Below are positions 27,242-35,248 of a DNA stretch of 64,000 nucleotides, one piece after another (within the stretch, counting starts at the first letter, position 1; the number at the start of each line of letters is the position of its first letter). The notes beneath the pieces were generated by a model. The model was not told where the DNA came from and did not search any database. It was given only the letters and a program-made list of their open reading frames with translations. The stretch spans positions 90,345-154,344 of the forward strand of contig NZ_VSFA01000008.1 in NCBI RefSeq assembly GCF_008119785.1, given 5' to 3'. Made by a program: the position numbers and the translations under genes. Source of the DNA: Micromonospora sp. MP36. Its GTDB lineage: Bacteria; Actinomycetota; Actinomycetes; Mycobacteriales; Micromonosporaceae.

Positions 27242-29650
27242 ATGATCGGCGCGCTTCCCGCCCTGGCCCGGACCACCCTGGACCTGTCCGGCGTACTGTC
27301 CTGGCTGCTCGACCGCTACGCCACCGTGCTGGCCGAGTACCGCCGGCGGATGACCGGCGACCCGGCGGGCCTGCGGGCCGCGGCGCAGACGTATCTCGGG
27401 ATCGCCGACCAGGCGGCCGGCACCTCCGGCGACCTGCTGCGGCGCCGGGCCGGGCTCGCGGCGCACTGGTGCGGCCCCGCGTACGACGCGTTCGGCTCGG
27501 CCGCATGCCGGGTCGCCACCGGCCTGGACGGCGCCGAGGCGCGGCTGCGCCGGCACGCCGCCGCGCTGGAACGTGCCGCCGGCGGACTTGAGGCGGCGGC
27601 GAGCGGCGGCGACGCGGTCATCGCCCGGTTCCGGGCCGACGCCCAGATCCTGATCGCCACTGCCCGGGCGGTGCCGATCAGCCAGATTCCCGCCCTGCTC
27701 AACCGGGCCCGCGGCCTCGGCGAGCAGGCGGTGACCGCGATGCGCGGGATCCAGGACACGCTCGGCGTGGTGCTGGCGCAGGCCACCGCCGAACTCGGCG
27801 GGGTGGACGGCCCGGCTACCGCCGAACAGACCGCCGCGGCCGGCGCCGACGGGCGTACCGCGGGGGAGGCGGTGCGCGCCGCGCTCGCCGGAGCGGCGTC
27901 GCCGGCGCGGTTCCGGCAGGCCATGGCGCAACTGGGTACGGTCACCGACCGGCTCCGGACCGGCCGGCCGCCGTCCGCCGCGGACAAGGCCTACCTCACC
28001 GCGTTCTACGGCGCGCTCGGCGACCGGGTGTTCGAGCTGCCCGGCTACCTCAACGCCACCGAACACCGCTACCAGACCAGCCTGCTCGGCCTGCTCGGCG
28101 AGGTTGACCCGGGCTTTGCCGCCGCCGACCGGCAGGCGATGCTGCGGACCGTCGGCAACGGCATCCTGCTGCTCTCGCAGGATCCGGCCGACCTGCCCGC
28201 CGCGGTCCGCGACCTCGTGCACGACCCGGCGACCACCGAGACCAACATCGGGGTCGACTCGTTCGGCTTCAGCCACGAGGTGCCGGCCACGCCGGGCCGG
28301 CCGCCGCTGACCGGGGTGATCGGCGAGACGGTCTACACCACCCGGCTCGACGTGCCCCGCTACGCCCAGTGGGAGGCCCTCTCCCAGTTGACCGGCGCGG
28401 CCGACCGGGATCTCGTCGGCGGGGCCGACTACTCCGCCGCGGTGACCCGCCGGGTCGGCGAGATCGCCGACGTCACCCAGCGCCTCGACGACCTCTCCCG
28501 GCACAACCCCAGCCAGCCCGGGTACTACGTGTCGACCAACGACGCGGTGCTCTGGGACAAGCAGCGGGTGGATGCGACGTTGACCCCGATGCTCGACGTG
28601 TCCACCCGCAACCACGTCGCCGATGCGGCGCTGGCCAGCGACCCCGCGACCTTGCGTCGGCTGGCCGGCTTCGCGTGGGCTGACGACGGCCGTACCGCGG
28701 GCCGGGTCATCGACTGGATCGGAGCTGGGACCGCCGATCCCGCCGAGCACGATCTGGCCCGCGGTGCGTACGTCAACCTCACCCAGACGATCACCGACTC
28801 GGCGTCGTACCCGCAGGCCCTGGCCGCGATGCGGGAGAACCCACACTTCGCCGAGGCGATCGCCCGGGCCACCGTGCCGAACATGGACCTGTACGCCCAG
28901 CCGCTCGACGGGCTGGACACCAACCCGGCCGCGCACCGGCTGGGCAGCACCGACGCCCGGCACATGCTGATGCTCGCCCAGGTCACCCAGGACGGCCGCA
29001 ACGAGATCAACGCGGCCGCCGACCTGTACCAGGACTACGTGCTGCGGCAGGCCGACGCGGGCACGATCCCGATGGAGCAGGCCGGCCGGTACGCCGGCAA
29101 CGTCGACGGTCTGACCAACGCCGCGGCCGCCAACGCGATCTGGTACGCCAACGTGCAGGACGCCGAGCAGGCCACCCGGACCGCCCAGGAGGCCTACGCC
29201 CGGCAGGTGGCGATCGCCAACGCCGTCAAGGACGTGGTCGGCTTCGGCGTCGGCAAGCTGCCGGAGGTCGGCTCGTTCGCCGGCTTCGCCGTCGGTCAGG
29301 CGGCCAACGTCATCACCGGTGCCATGCAGGCGCCCGTCCCGGTACATCCGCAGAGCCTGCCCACCGACGTGTTCCACCATCCACAGTTCACTGGCAACGG
29401 GGCCGTCTACACGGCCGCCGCCGACCTCGCCAACTTCGAGCTGCGCGGCGGGGGATCGGCGCCGGCCGTACCGGTCGGGTCGGTCGACGGCGCCGCCGCC
29501 GAGGCGGCCGTGCGGTGGGCCCGCACCGACCCGGGCCGCGCCGACTACGTGGCCGCCTACACTACGGCGGCGCAATACACGTATCTCGGGAACCTCGCCA
29601 CCCAGACCCGCGAATCGATCCAGTACGACGTGCAGGGTCGGCGGCCGTAG
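27242..29650 (+). CDS. large WXG-domain protein, candidate T7SS effector or structural substrate
   Basis: An 802-residue protein starting one base after the previous stop. Residues about 20-115 are a WXG100-like helical pair with WCGPAYDAF at the turn. The rest is helical, with segments such as TNIGVDSFGFSHEVP and ADLYQDYVLRQADAG, and a possible hydrophobic stretch near 665-690 (DVVGFGVGKLPEVGSFAGF). It loosely resembles the DUF6571-type proteins found next to actinobacterial T7SS genes; this is a memory-based suggestion, not a verified match. No toxin active-site motif is visible. No cognate immunity gene follows; a YbaB-like gene does. Confidence 0.65.
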   Translation: MIGALPALARTTLDLSGVLSWLLDRYATVLAEYRRRMTGDPAGLRAAAQTYLGIADQAAGTSGDLLRRRAGLAAHWCGPAYDAFGSAACRVATGLDGAEARLRRHAAALERAAGGLEAAASGGDAVIARFRADAQILIATARAVPISQIPALLNRARGLGEQAVTAMRGIQDTLGVVLAQATAELGGVDGPATAEQTAAAGADGRTAGEAVRAALAGAASPARFRQAMAQLGTVTDRLRTGRPPSAADKAYLTAFYGALGDRVFELPGYLNATEHRYQTSLLGLLGEVDPGFAAADRQAMLRTVGNGILLLSQDPADLPAAVRDLVHDPATTETNIGVDSFGFSHEVPATPGRPPLTGVIGETVYTTRLDVPRYAQWEALSQLTGAADRDLVGGADYSAAVTRRVGEIADVTQRLDDLSRHNPSQPGYYVSTNDAVLWDKQRVDATLTPMLDVSTRNHVADAALASDPATLRRLAGFAWADDGRTAGRVIDWIGAGTADPAEHDLARGAYVNLTQTITDSASYPQALAAMRENPHFAEAIARATVPNMDLYAQPLDGLDTNPAAHRLGSTDARHMLMLAQVTQDGRNEINAAADLYQDYVLRQADAGTIPMEQAGRYAGNVDGLTNAAAANAIWYANVQDAEQATRTAQEAYARQVAIANAVKDVVGFGVGKLPEVGSFAGFAVGQAANVITGAMQAPVPVHPQSLPTDVFHHPQFTGNGAVYTAAADLANFELRGGGSAPAVPVGSVDGAAAEAAVRWARTDPGRADYVAAYTTAAQYTYLGNLATQTRESIQYDVQGRRP

Positions 29651-29708
29651 TACCAATGTGGACGTCGCGGCGCCGGGCGGGCGTCGGCGCAATGGGAAGG
29701 AACGGTAC

Positions 29709-30011
29709 ATGGAACCGGCGATCGAGGATCTGCTCGCCCAGGTCCGTGAGCAGCAGCAACGGATCGAGGACATTCAGCGCTCGGTGGCGACCATGGAGCT
29801 GACCGGATACGCCGGCAACGGCGACGTCACGGTGAAACTCAAGGGCGACGGCCGGTTCACCGACGTGACCATCGACCCGCAGGTGCTCCGCCGCTACGAC
29901 GCCCACACCCTCGGCCAACTCGTCCTCGAGGCGGTGAACGACGGCCTCGCCAAGCTCGCGGCGGCCACCGCGGCGCGGTACGCCCCGCTGCTCGACGAGG
30001 CCCAGCAGTGA
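29709..30011 (+). CDS. YbaB/EbfC-family protein, T7SS-associated (EspL-like)
   Basis: A 100-residue protein with the YbaB/EbfC layout: an N-terminal coiled helix (LLAQVREQQQRIEDIQRSV), a central two-strand motif GDVTVKLKGDGRFTDVTIDP, and a C-terminal helix ending before YAPLLDEAQQ. AGGAACGGTAC precedes the ATG. Mycobacterial ESX-1 encodes a YbaB-like protein, EspL, thought to chaperone substrates. The place beside candidate substrates and a GTGA overlap with eccD support a similar role. Confidence 0.75.
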   Translation: MEPAIEDLLAQVREQQQRIEDIQRSVATMELTGYAGNGDVTVKLKGDGRFTDVTIDPQVLRRYDAHTLGQLVLEAVNDGLAKLAAATAARYAPLLDEAQQ

Positions 30012-31381
30012 CTACCGCGGTCGCGCCCCGACGGGTCACCGTGGTGGCGCCACACGCCCGACTCGACGTGTCGCTGCCGGCGCAGAGCACGGTGGCGGAA
30101 CTGCTCCCGCAACTGGTCCGGCTGCTGGCCACCGAGGCCGACCGGGCCGGCGGGGCCGGCTGGGAACTGCGCCGCCTCGGCGGTTCACCGCTCGACGGCT
30201 CGGTCACCGTCACCGGCGCCGGGGTGCGCGACGGCGAAGTGCTCTACCTGGGCACCGTCGACCGGCGGGCCACCCCGATGCTCTTCGACGACGTGGTGGA
30301 CGCCATCGCCAGCGCCGCGGCGGACCGGCCCGGCGTGTGGCGGGCCGCGATCTCCCGGAAGGTCGGCGGGGCGGTCGCCGCGTTGGCGTTCACCGCGGTC
30401 GCGGTCGCGGTCGGCTGGAGCGGGCTGGCCGCGCCGACCGTCGCACTGCTCGCCGGCGTCCTGGCCCTGGCGCTGCTGATCGCCGGCGGGGCGTTGTCGC
30501 GGGCGTTCGGCGACCGGGGCCTCGGCGCGGCGGTGGCCGCCGCCGGCGTGCCGGCCACGATGATCGCCGGGGCGGCGGCGGCCGGCGGCCTGGACCCGGC
30601 CACCGGACTGACCGCGGGACGGCTGGCGCTGGCCGGTGCGGCGGGCACCCTCTACACGATGCTGGCCGCCGCGGCGGTCGCCGAGCAGCGGTTCGTCGCG
30701 GCCGCAATGGCCACCACGGTCGGCAGCCTGGGTGCGCTCGCCGCGCTGCTCACCACCGCCCCGCCGGCCGCCATCGCGGCGGTGACCTGCTGCGCGGCGG
30801 TGATGGCGAGCCCGGTGCTGCCGACGCTCGCACTGCGGCTCGGCCGGCTGCCGCTGCCCGGTGTGCCGACCGACGTGGAGGCGTTCCGGCGGGACGAGCG
30901 GCCGACGCTCGGGCCTGAGGTGGTCGGCGACACCGAGCAGGCGGAGCGGATCCTCACCGGGCTGCTGTGGGGGCTGGCGGTCATCGTGGCCTGCTGTGCC
31001 GCAGCGCTGCTGCTGGTCGGCGGGCGCTGGGCGTGGGCCCTGGCCGGCCTGGTCGGCGCCGCGCTGCTGCTGCGCGCCCGCGCCTACGTCGGCCTCGGCC
31101 AGCGGGCCGCGCTGCTGCTCGCCGGTGCCGGGTCGGTGCTCGGCCTGGCGGTCCGGGCGAGCCTGGCCGGTGGACCCGGGACGCGGCTGCTGGCCGCCGC
31201 GTTGCTGCTGGTCACCGGAGTGGTCTGCGCGACGTACGCGGTCCGCGCGCCGGCCGGCGCGCCGTCGCCGTACTGGGGCCGGCTGCTCGACGTGGTGGAG
31301 TTCCTGGCGCTGGTCAGCCTGGTGCCGGTCGCCGCCGCGGTGCTCGACATCTACGGCGCGGTACGCGCATGGGGCGGTTAG
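30008..31381 (+). CDS. eccD: EccD, T7SS membrane channel component
   Basis: A 457-residue protein, near the family's usual length. The N-terminal 90 residues form a ubiquitin-like (YukD) domain; from about 120 to the end there are about eleven hydrophobic spans. Charged loops such as PTDVEAFRRDERP follow the sixth or seventh span. EccD lines the membrane vestibule of the ESX complex. The GTG start overlaps the YbaB-like gene's stop, and the gene ends 12 bp from the convergent eccE stop. Confidence 0.92.
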   Translation: MTTAVAPRRVTVVAPHARLDVSLPAQSTVAELLPQLVRLLATEADRAGGAGWELRRLGGSPLDGSVTVTGAGVRDGEVLYLGTVDRRATPMLFDDVVDAIASAAADRPGVWRAAISRKVGGAVAALAFTAVAVAVGWSGLAAPTVALLAGVLALALLIAGGALSRAFGDRGLGAAVAAAGVPATMIAGAAAAGGLDPATGLTAGRLALAGAAGTLYTMLAAAAVAEQRFVAAAMATTVGSLGALAALLTTAPPAAIAAVTCCAAVMASPVLPTLALRLGRLPLPGVPTDVEAFRRDERPTLGPEVVGDTEQAERILTGLLWGLAVIVACCAAALLLVGGRWAWALAGLVGAALLLRARAYVGLGQRAALLLAGAGSVLGLAVRASLAGGPGTRLLAAALLLVTGVVCATYAVRAPAGAPSPYWGRLLDVVEFLALVSLVPVAAAVLDIYGAVRAWGG

Positions 31382-31392
31382 GAGCCCGCGCG

Positions 31393-32499
31393 CTAACCGA
31401 CCCGCAGGCCAGCCAGCGGCAGCGTCTCCCGGGCCGCCTCGGCGTGCGCGCCGTGCAGCGGCACCAGGGTCCGGTCGAACCCGGCGGTGGCCTGCCGGAC
31501 CGCGTCGGCGACCGCCTCCTGGGCCGGCCCGGCCGGCACCCCGACCCGGATCAGCGCGCTGCTGCGGGTACCGCCACCCCGCTGCCGGTCCCACCGCACC
31601 GACACGGCGCTGACCAGAGCCGGTGGGGTGGCGTGCCGGCGGAGCAGCCGGAGCACCGAGTCCCGGTCCCGCACGGCGCGGCGGGGGCGGTAGCAGACCT
31701 GGTGCAGCATGCCCAGCGACCAGTAGCGCCAGGTCTCGCTGCCCGGCTCGTCCGCCCGCCGCGGGTCGACGCCGAGCACGGTGGCCCACGCGTCACGCAG
31801 CTGACCACCGTCGAGCGCGGTGACCTGATGTCCGGCGGCGCGCAGTTCGTTGACGAGCCGCAGCGCGGCGGTGCCGACGGCCCGGACCGCCCCCGGCTGG
31901 CCGCCGCCCCGGGCCCGTACCGCGCGGGCGGCCATCCGGGGGTCGAGCCGGACGGCGATCCAGCGGGCCGCGTTGCCGGTGCCGGGGGACGTCCAGTCGA
32001 CCAGTTGCGCACCGGCGAGCGGCAGGTCGGGATCGTCGTAGCGGGCCAACAGCCGGCACAGCAGGTCGTCGAGGTCACCGCCCGGTTCGACGCGCAGCAG
32101 CGCGCTCCACGTACGGCCGTCACCGGCCAGCCCGACCCGGTTGCCCGCCCGGTCCGCGTAGGTGCGCGTCGGCAGGACGGGCAGCGCCACCAGCGTGCGC
32201 CGGGCCCGGCGCCGGTAGCGATGGCGCACGACCACCCAGTCGGGCAGCCAGCGGCCCTGCCAGCGCGCCCCGGCGGCCAGCGCCACGACCGCCGCCAACC
32301 CGGTGAGCGTGCCGCTGACCGCGTCGTGCGGGCCGCCGACGGCCACCACGACCAGCACCGCGCACTGCCAGAGCACCAACCGGCCGACGCCGAGCCCCAG
32401 CCACCGGCGTGGCCCGACCGGTGGCGCCGGCATCGGGGGTACGCCACCGGACCGTCCGGGACTGGTCGGTGGCGCGATGGCCGTAGCGGCTGGCGGCAT
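31393..32499 (-). CDS. eccE: EccE, T7SS membrane complex subunit
   Basis: A 368-residue protein. Two N-terminal membrane spans (about 38-80) are followed by a soluble domain with the EccE pattern. The ATG at 32497-32499 is preceded by GGGGAG at 7-base spacing, which decides the start over a TTG 15 bases upstream. EccE sits at the periphery of the ESX membrane complex. It is transcribed against eccD and away from eccB, so it forms its own short transcript. Confidence 0.85.
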   Translation of the reverse strand: MPPAATAIAPPTSPGRSGGVPPMPAPPVGPRRWLGLGVGRLVLWQCAVLVVVAVGGPHDAVSGTLTGLAAVVALAAGARWQGRWLPDWVVVRHRYRRRARRTLVALPVLPTRTYADRAGNRVGLAGDGRTWSALLRVEPGGDLDDLLCRLLARYDDPDLPLAGAQLVDWTSPGTGNAARWIAVRLDPRMAARAVRARGGGQPGAVRAVGTAALRLVNELRAAGHQVTALDGGQLRDAWATVLGVDPRRADEPGSETWRYWSLGMLHQVCYRPRRAVRDRDSVLRLLRRHATPPALVSAVSVRWDRQRGGGTRSSALIRVGVPAGPAQEAVADAVRQATAGFDRTLVPLHGAHAEAARETLPLAGLRVG

Positions 32500-32585
32500 G
32501 ACTCGGCTCCCCAAGCTCGATCCCTACCTTGCCCCCGTAGTTCTAGTGCACCCGGTGTGCACCGCACCATTCTGAGGACGATCTG
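32500..32585. promoter_or_regulatory. divergent eccE/eccB promoter region
   Basis: An 86-bp gap separates the divergent eccE and eccB starts and must hold both promoters and the eccB ribosome site (TGAGGA, 32573-32578). No convincing -10/-35 pairs are seen. Confidence 0.45.
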
Positions 32586-34031
32586 ATGTGGACACAGCGG
32601 GACCAACTGCAGGCGTACCAGTTCCTGCGTCGCCGACTCGTCTCGGCGCTGCAGGTCGGTGACGCCAACCACCCGGTCTCGCCGAGCCGCCGCCTGGTCA
32701 TCGGGTGTGCCCTCGGCGCCGCGGCCGCCCTGCTGGTGACCGCCGGCTTCGGTGTGTACGGGTTCCTGCGGCCCGGCGCGAACACCGACTGGCGCAAGCC
32801 CGGCCGGGTGGTGATCGAGAAGGACACCGGCGCGGTGTACGTGATGGGCGCCGACGGGTTGCTGCACCCGATGCTCAACTACGCCTCGGCGCGGTTGCTC
32901 GCCGGCGGGGACGGCACCGCCACCAGCCAGGTGTCGAGCAAGTCCCTGGCCGGCGCGCCACGGGGCGTACCGCTCGGGATCCCGGCCGCGCCCTCGTCGC
33001 TGCCGCCCAGGGACCGGTTGCTGGCCGGGCCGTTCACCGTCTGCGCGCAGACCGCTCCCGGCCGGCCGGCGGGTACTCCGCCGGTCACCACGGCGCTGGC
33101 GGGGGTGTCGCCGGCCGGCACGGCGGTGAACCCGGCGTCGGCGCTCGTGGTCGCCGGCCCGGACGGGGTGGCGTACGCGCTGGTTTCCGGGCGCCGGCAC
33201 CGGATCGTCGACCAGGCCACGGCGGTGGCCCTCGGCTACGACGCGGTTCGCCCACTGCCGGTCAGCGCGGCCTGGCTGAACGCGGTGACGGCCGGCCCGG
33301 ACCTGCGACTGCGCACCGTGGACCGGGTGGGCGCGGGTGGGCCCCGGGTCGGTGACCGGAACACCCGGGTGGGCCAGGTGCTCGTCGTCGCCAACATCGG
33401 CGCCGGATCCCGCTACTACCTCGTCCGCGCCGACGGGCTGCTGGCGATCGGGCAGACCGAAGCGGCGCTGGTGCTCGGCAACCCGGCCAACCGGGCGGCG
33501 TACCCCCGCGGTGCCGCCCGCGAGATCCAGGTGACCGCGGCCGACGTGGCGGAGTCACAGTCCGCGACCGGTGGGGCCGCCGACTACCCCGCCCGGCTCG
33601 CCCCGCCGGTCGAGACGCCCCCGGACCAGGTCGCAATCTGCGCGACCATGGACGGCGACGCGACGGTGATCAGGCTCGGTGCCTCGACCGGCGTGCCGGC
33701 CGGGGCGGCGCCGATCGCGGCCGGCGGCGGCGCCCGGGCCGACGCGGTGTTCGTGCCGGCCGGCCGGGCCGCCGTCCTGCGCGAGCGGCCGGCGCCGCAG
33801 GCCGCCCTCGGCGCCGTCTACCTCCTCACCGACCAGGGAATGCGGTATCCGGTACCGGACGGCGACGCGCTGAAGGCGCTCGGGTTCGGCGAGGTCAGCC
33901 CCACCCCGGTGCCGCCGAGCATGCTGGCGCTCTTCCCGACGGGCCCGGTGCTGGACCCGGCGGCCGCCCAGCGGCCCGTGCCGCCGGACGCCGCCAGGCC
34001 GTCCGCCGACGTCGGGGAGACCACCCGGTGA
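32586..34031 (+). CDS. eccB: EccB, T7SS membrane complex subunit
   Basis: A 481-residue protein. It has a short cytoplasmic N-terminus with the family signature QLQAYQFLRRRLVSAL, one membrane span at about 37-62, then a large extracellular part with repeated domains (YYLVRADGLLAIG, YLLTDQGMRYPV) and conserved Cys residues near 155 and 355. EccB forms the periplasm-facing part of the complex and in mycobacteria interacts with mycosin. It overlaps the response regulator by 4 bp. Confidence 0.93.
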   Translation: MWTQRDQLQAYQFLRRRLVSALQVGDANHPVSPSRRLVIGCALGAAAALLVTAGFGVYGFLRPGANTDWRKPGRVVIEKDTGAVYVMGADGLLHPMLNYASARLLAGGDGTATSQVSSKSLAGAPRGVPLGIPAAPSSLPPRDRLLAGPFTVCAQTAPGRPAGTPPVTTALAGVSPAGTAVNPASALVVAGPDGVAYALVSGRRHRIVDQATAVALGYDAVRPLPVSAAWLNAVTAGPDLRLRTVDRVGAGGPRVGDRNTRVGQVLVVANIGAGSRYYLVRADGLLAIGQTEAALVLGNPANRAAYPRGAAREIQVTAADVAESQSATGGAADYPARLAPPVETPPDQVAICATMDGDATVIRLGASTGVPAGAAPIAAGGGARADAVFVPAGRAAVLRERPAPQAALGAVYLLTDQGMRYPVPDGDALKALGFGEVSPTPVPPSMLALFPTGPVLDPAAAQRPVPPDAARPSADVGETTR

Positions 34032-34678
34032 CCGACGCGGCGACGATCGAGGTGTCGGTGGTGGAGGATCATCCCCTCTACCGGACCGCGCTGGTCCGCG
34101 CGCTCGGGGACGCGCTGGACATCCGGGTCAGCGCCACCGCCAGGTCGGTGGAGGAGTTCGCGGCGTACCGGCAGCCCGCGGGCGCGGTGGTGATCCTCGA
34201 CCTGAAGCTGCCCGGGGTACGCGACGCCGCCGCGGTGGTGGCGGTGACCGGGATGGGCCATCGGGTGCTGGTGGTTTCCGCGCACGGTGACCAGTCCGAC
34301 GTGCTCGGCGCGATCGCCGCGGGGGCCCGCGGCTACCTGACCAAGGACTCCGACGCCGACGAGATCCTCCGGGCGGTGCGGGAGATCGCAGCCGGCAACA
34401 CGTACGTGTCACCGACCCTGGCCTCGATCCTGCTGGACTCGTCCCGCGGCCGGCAACCGCTGTACCGGGTGCCGCTGTCCGACCGGGAACGCCAGGTGCT
34501 GTCGCTGCTGGCGGCCGGCGAGCGGGATCAGGACATCGCGGAGGCGCTGGCGATCAGCGTCCGCACGGTCCGCTCCCACCTGGACCGGATCCGGGAGAAG
34601 ACCGGGCGCCGAAGGCGGCCGGAGTTGACCCGGCTGGCGATCGAGGAGGGCATCGCCACCCCGGCCCGGGAGCACTGA
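34028..34678 (+). CDS. NarL/LuxR-type response regulator of the T7SS locus
   Basis: A 216-residue regulator. The receiver domain has Asp58 in VILDLKLPG as phosphoacceptor and the Lys in GYLTKDSD. The C-terminal LuxR helix-turn-helix is LSDRERQVLSLLAAGERDQD...SVRTVRSHLDRI. The GTG start overlaps the eccB stop. No kinase is adjacent; the unpaired HisKA_3 kinase at 11267, coupled to the mycosin-like gene, is the natural partner. Probable targets are the divergent promoters at 25127-25323 and 32500-32585 (inference). Confidence 0.88.
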   Translation: MTDAATIEVSVVEDHPLYRTALVRALGDALDIRVSATARSVEEFAAYRQPAGAVVILDLKLPGVRDAAAVVAVTGMGHRVLVVSAHGDQSDVLGAIAAGARGYLTKDSDADEILRAVREIAAGNTYVSPTLASILLDSSRGRQPLYRVPLSDRERQVLSLLAAGERDQDIAEALAISVRTVRSHLDRIREKTGRRRRPELTRLAIEEGIATPAREH

Positions 34679-34695
34679 TCCGGGCCGACGTGCCT

Positions 34696-34725
34696 CGGCG
34701 CCCGCTCCTGCCGGGGCGGGCGCCG
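34696..34725. terminator. bidirectional hairpin terminator
   Basis: A 13-bp inverted repeat with one G-T wobble (arms 34696-34708 and 34713-34725) and a 4-base loop. It lies between the response regulator stop and the convergent membrane-protein stop. Confidence 0.65.
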
Positions 34726-34742
34726 ATCGGACCGCGGCGAGT

Positions 34743-35153
34743 TCACCCGGCCTTGCGCAGGCCGGCGAACTGCAGGACGGTGAAGCCGGCCACCACCACC
34801 GCCTGGACGATCACCAGCGCGGTGCCGAGGCCGGTCAGCGGGAACCAACCGGCGACGAGCAGTTCGACGCTCGCGACCACCCAGGCGATGTTGACCGCCA
34901 TCACGACGCCCACCGCGGCCCTGCTCACCGTCGGCCGCGCGGCGAGCAGGAGCAGCGTGGCGGCCCAGGCGACCAGGAACACACCGATCGGGTAGAGGAA
35001 GGCGGCGGGGAGGCCGAACAGCTCCCCGAAGATCGCCGCGACGACGACGTAGACGACTCCGTTGGCGCCCGAGCCGATCGCGTCCTGCTTCAGGGCGAAG
35101 CGGAGCAGCTTGGCGTCGGCGGCGGGGCGGGCGGTGCTGGCGACGGCGGTCAT
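34743..35153 (-). CDS. four-span membrane protein, unknown function
   Basis: A 136-residue protein with four hydrophobic segments (about 28-48, 52-70, 78-98 and 105-128) and a short charged N-terminus containing LLRFALKQDAIGSG. The start ATG at 35151-35153 follows GGGACC. It resembles small integral membrane proteins common in actinobacteria, but I cannot name the family. It is divergent from the large LuxR regulator, which may control it. Confidence 0.65.
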   Translation of the reverse strand: MTAVASTARPAADAKLLRFALKQDAIGSGANGVVYVVVAAIFGELFGLPAAFLYPIGVFLVAWAATLLLLAARPTVSRAAVGVVMAVNIAWVVASVELLVAGWFPLTGLGTALVIVQAVVVAGFTVLQFAGLRKAG

Positions 35154-35248
35154 CTCGGTCCCTTCGTAGTACTGCCGTGCGGATGATCACGAAGCTACGG
35201 AGGTCCAGGCCAAGCCGAATCAGTCATCGTGACGGTAGCTTCCTGACC
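35154..35248. promoter_or_regulatory. divergent promoter region, membrane protein / LAL regulator
   Basis: A 95-bp gap between divergent starts at 35153 and 35249, which could hold a shared operator for the LAL regulator. No clear motif is seen. Confidence 0.35.

Noticed and set aside
27227..29773. 848-codon frame opposite the large WXG protein
   Set aside because: Low-complexity Arg/Gly/Val-rich translation and no ribosome site; the plus strand has coupled T7SS genes with family motifs.
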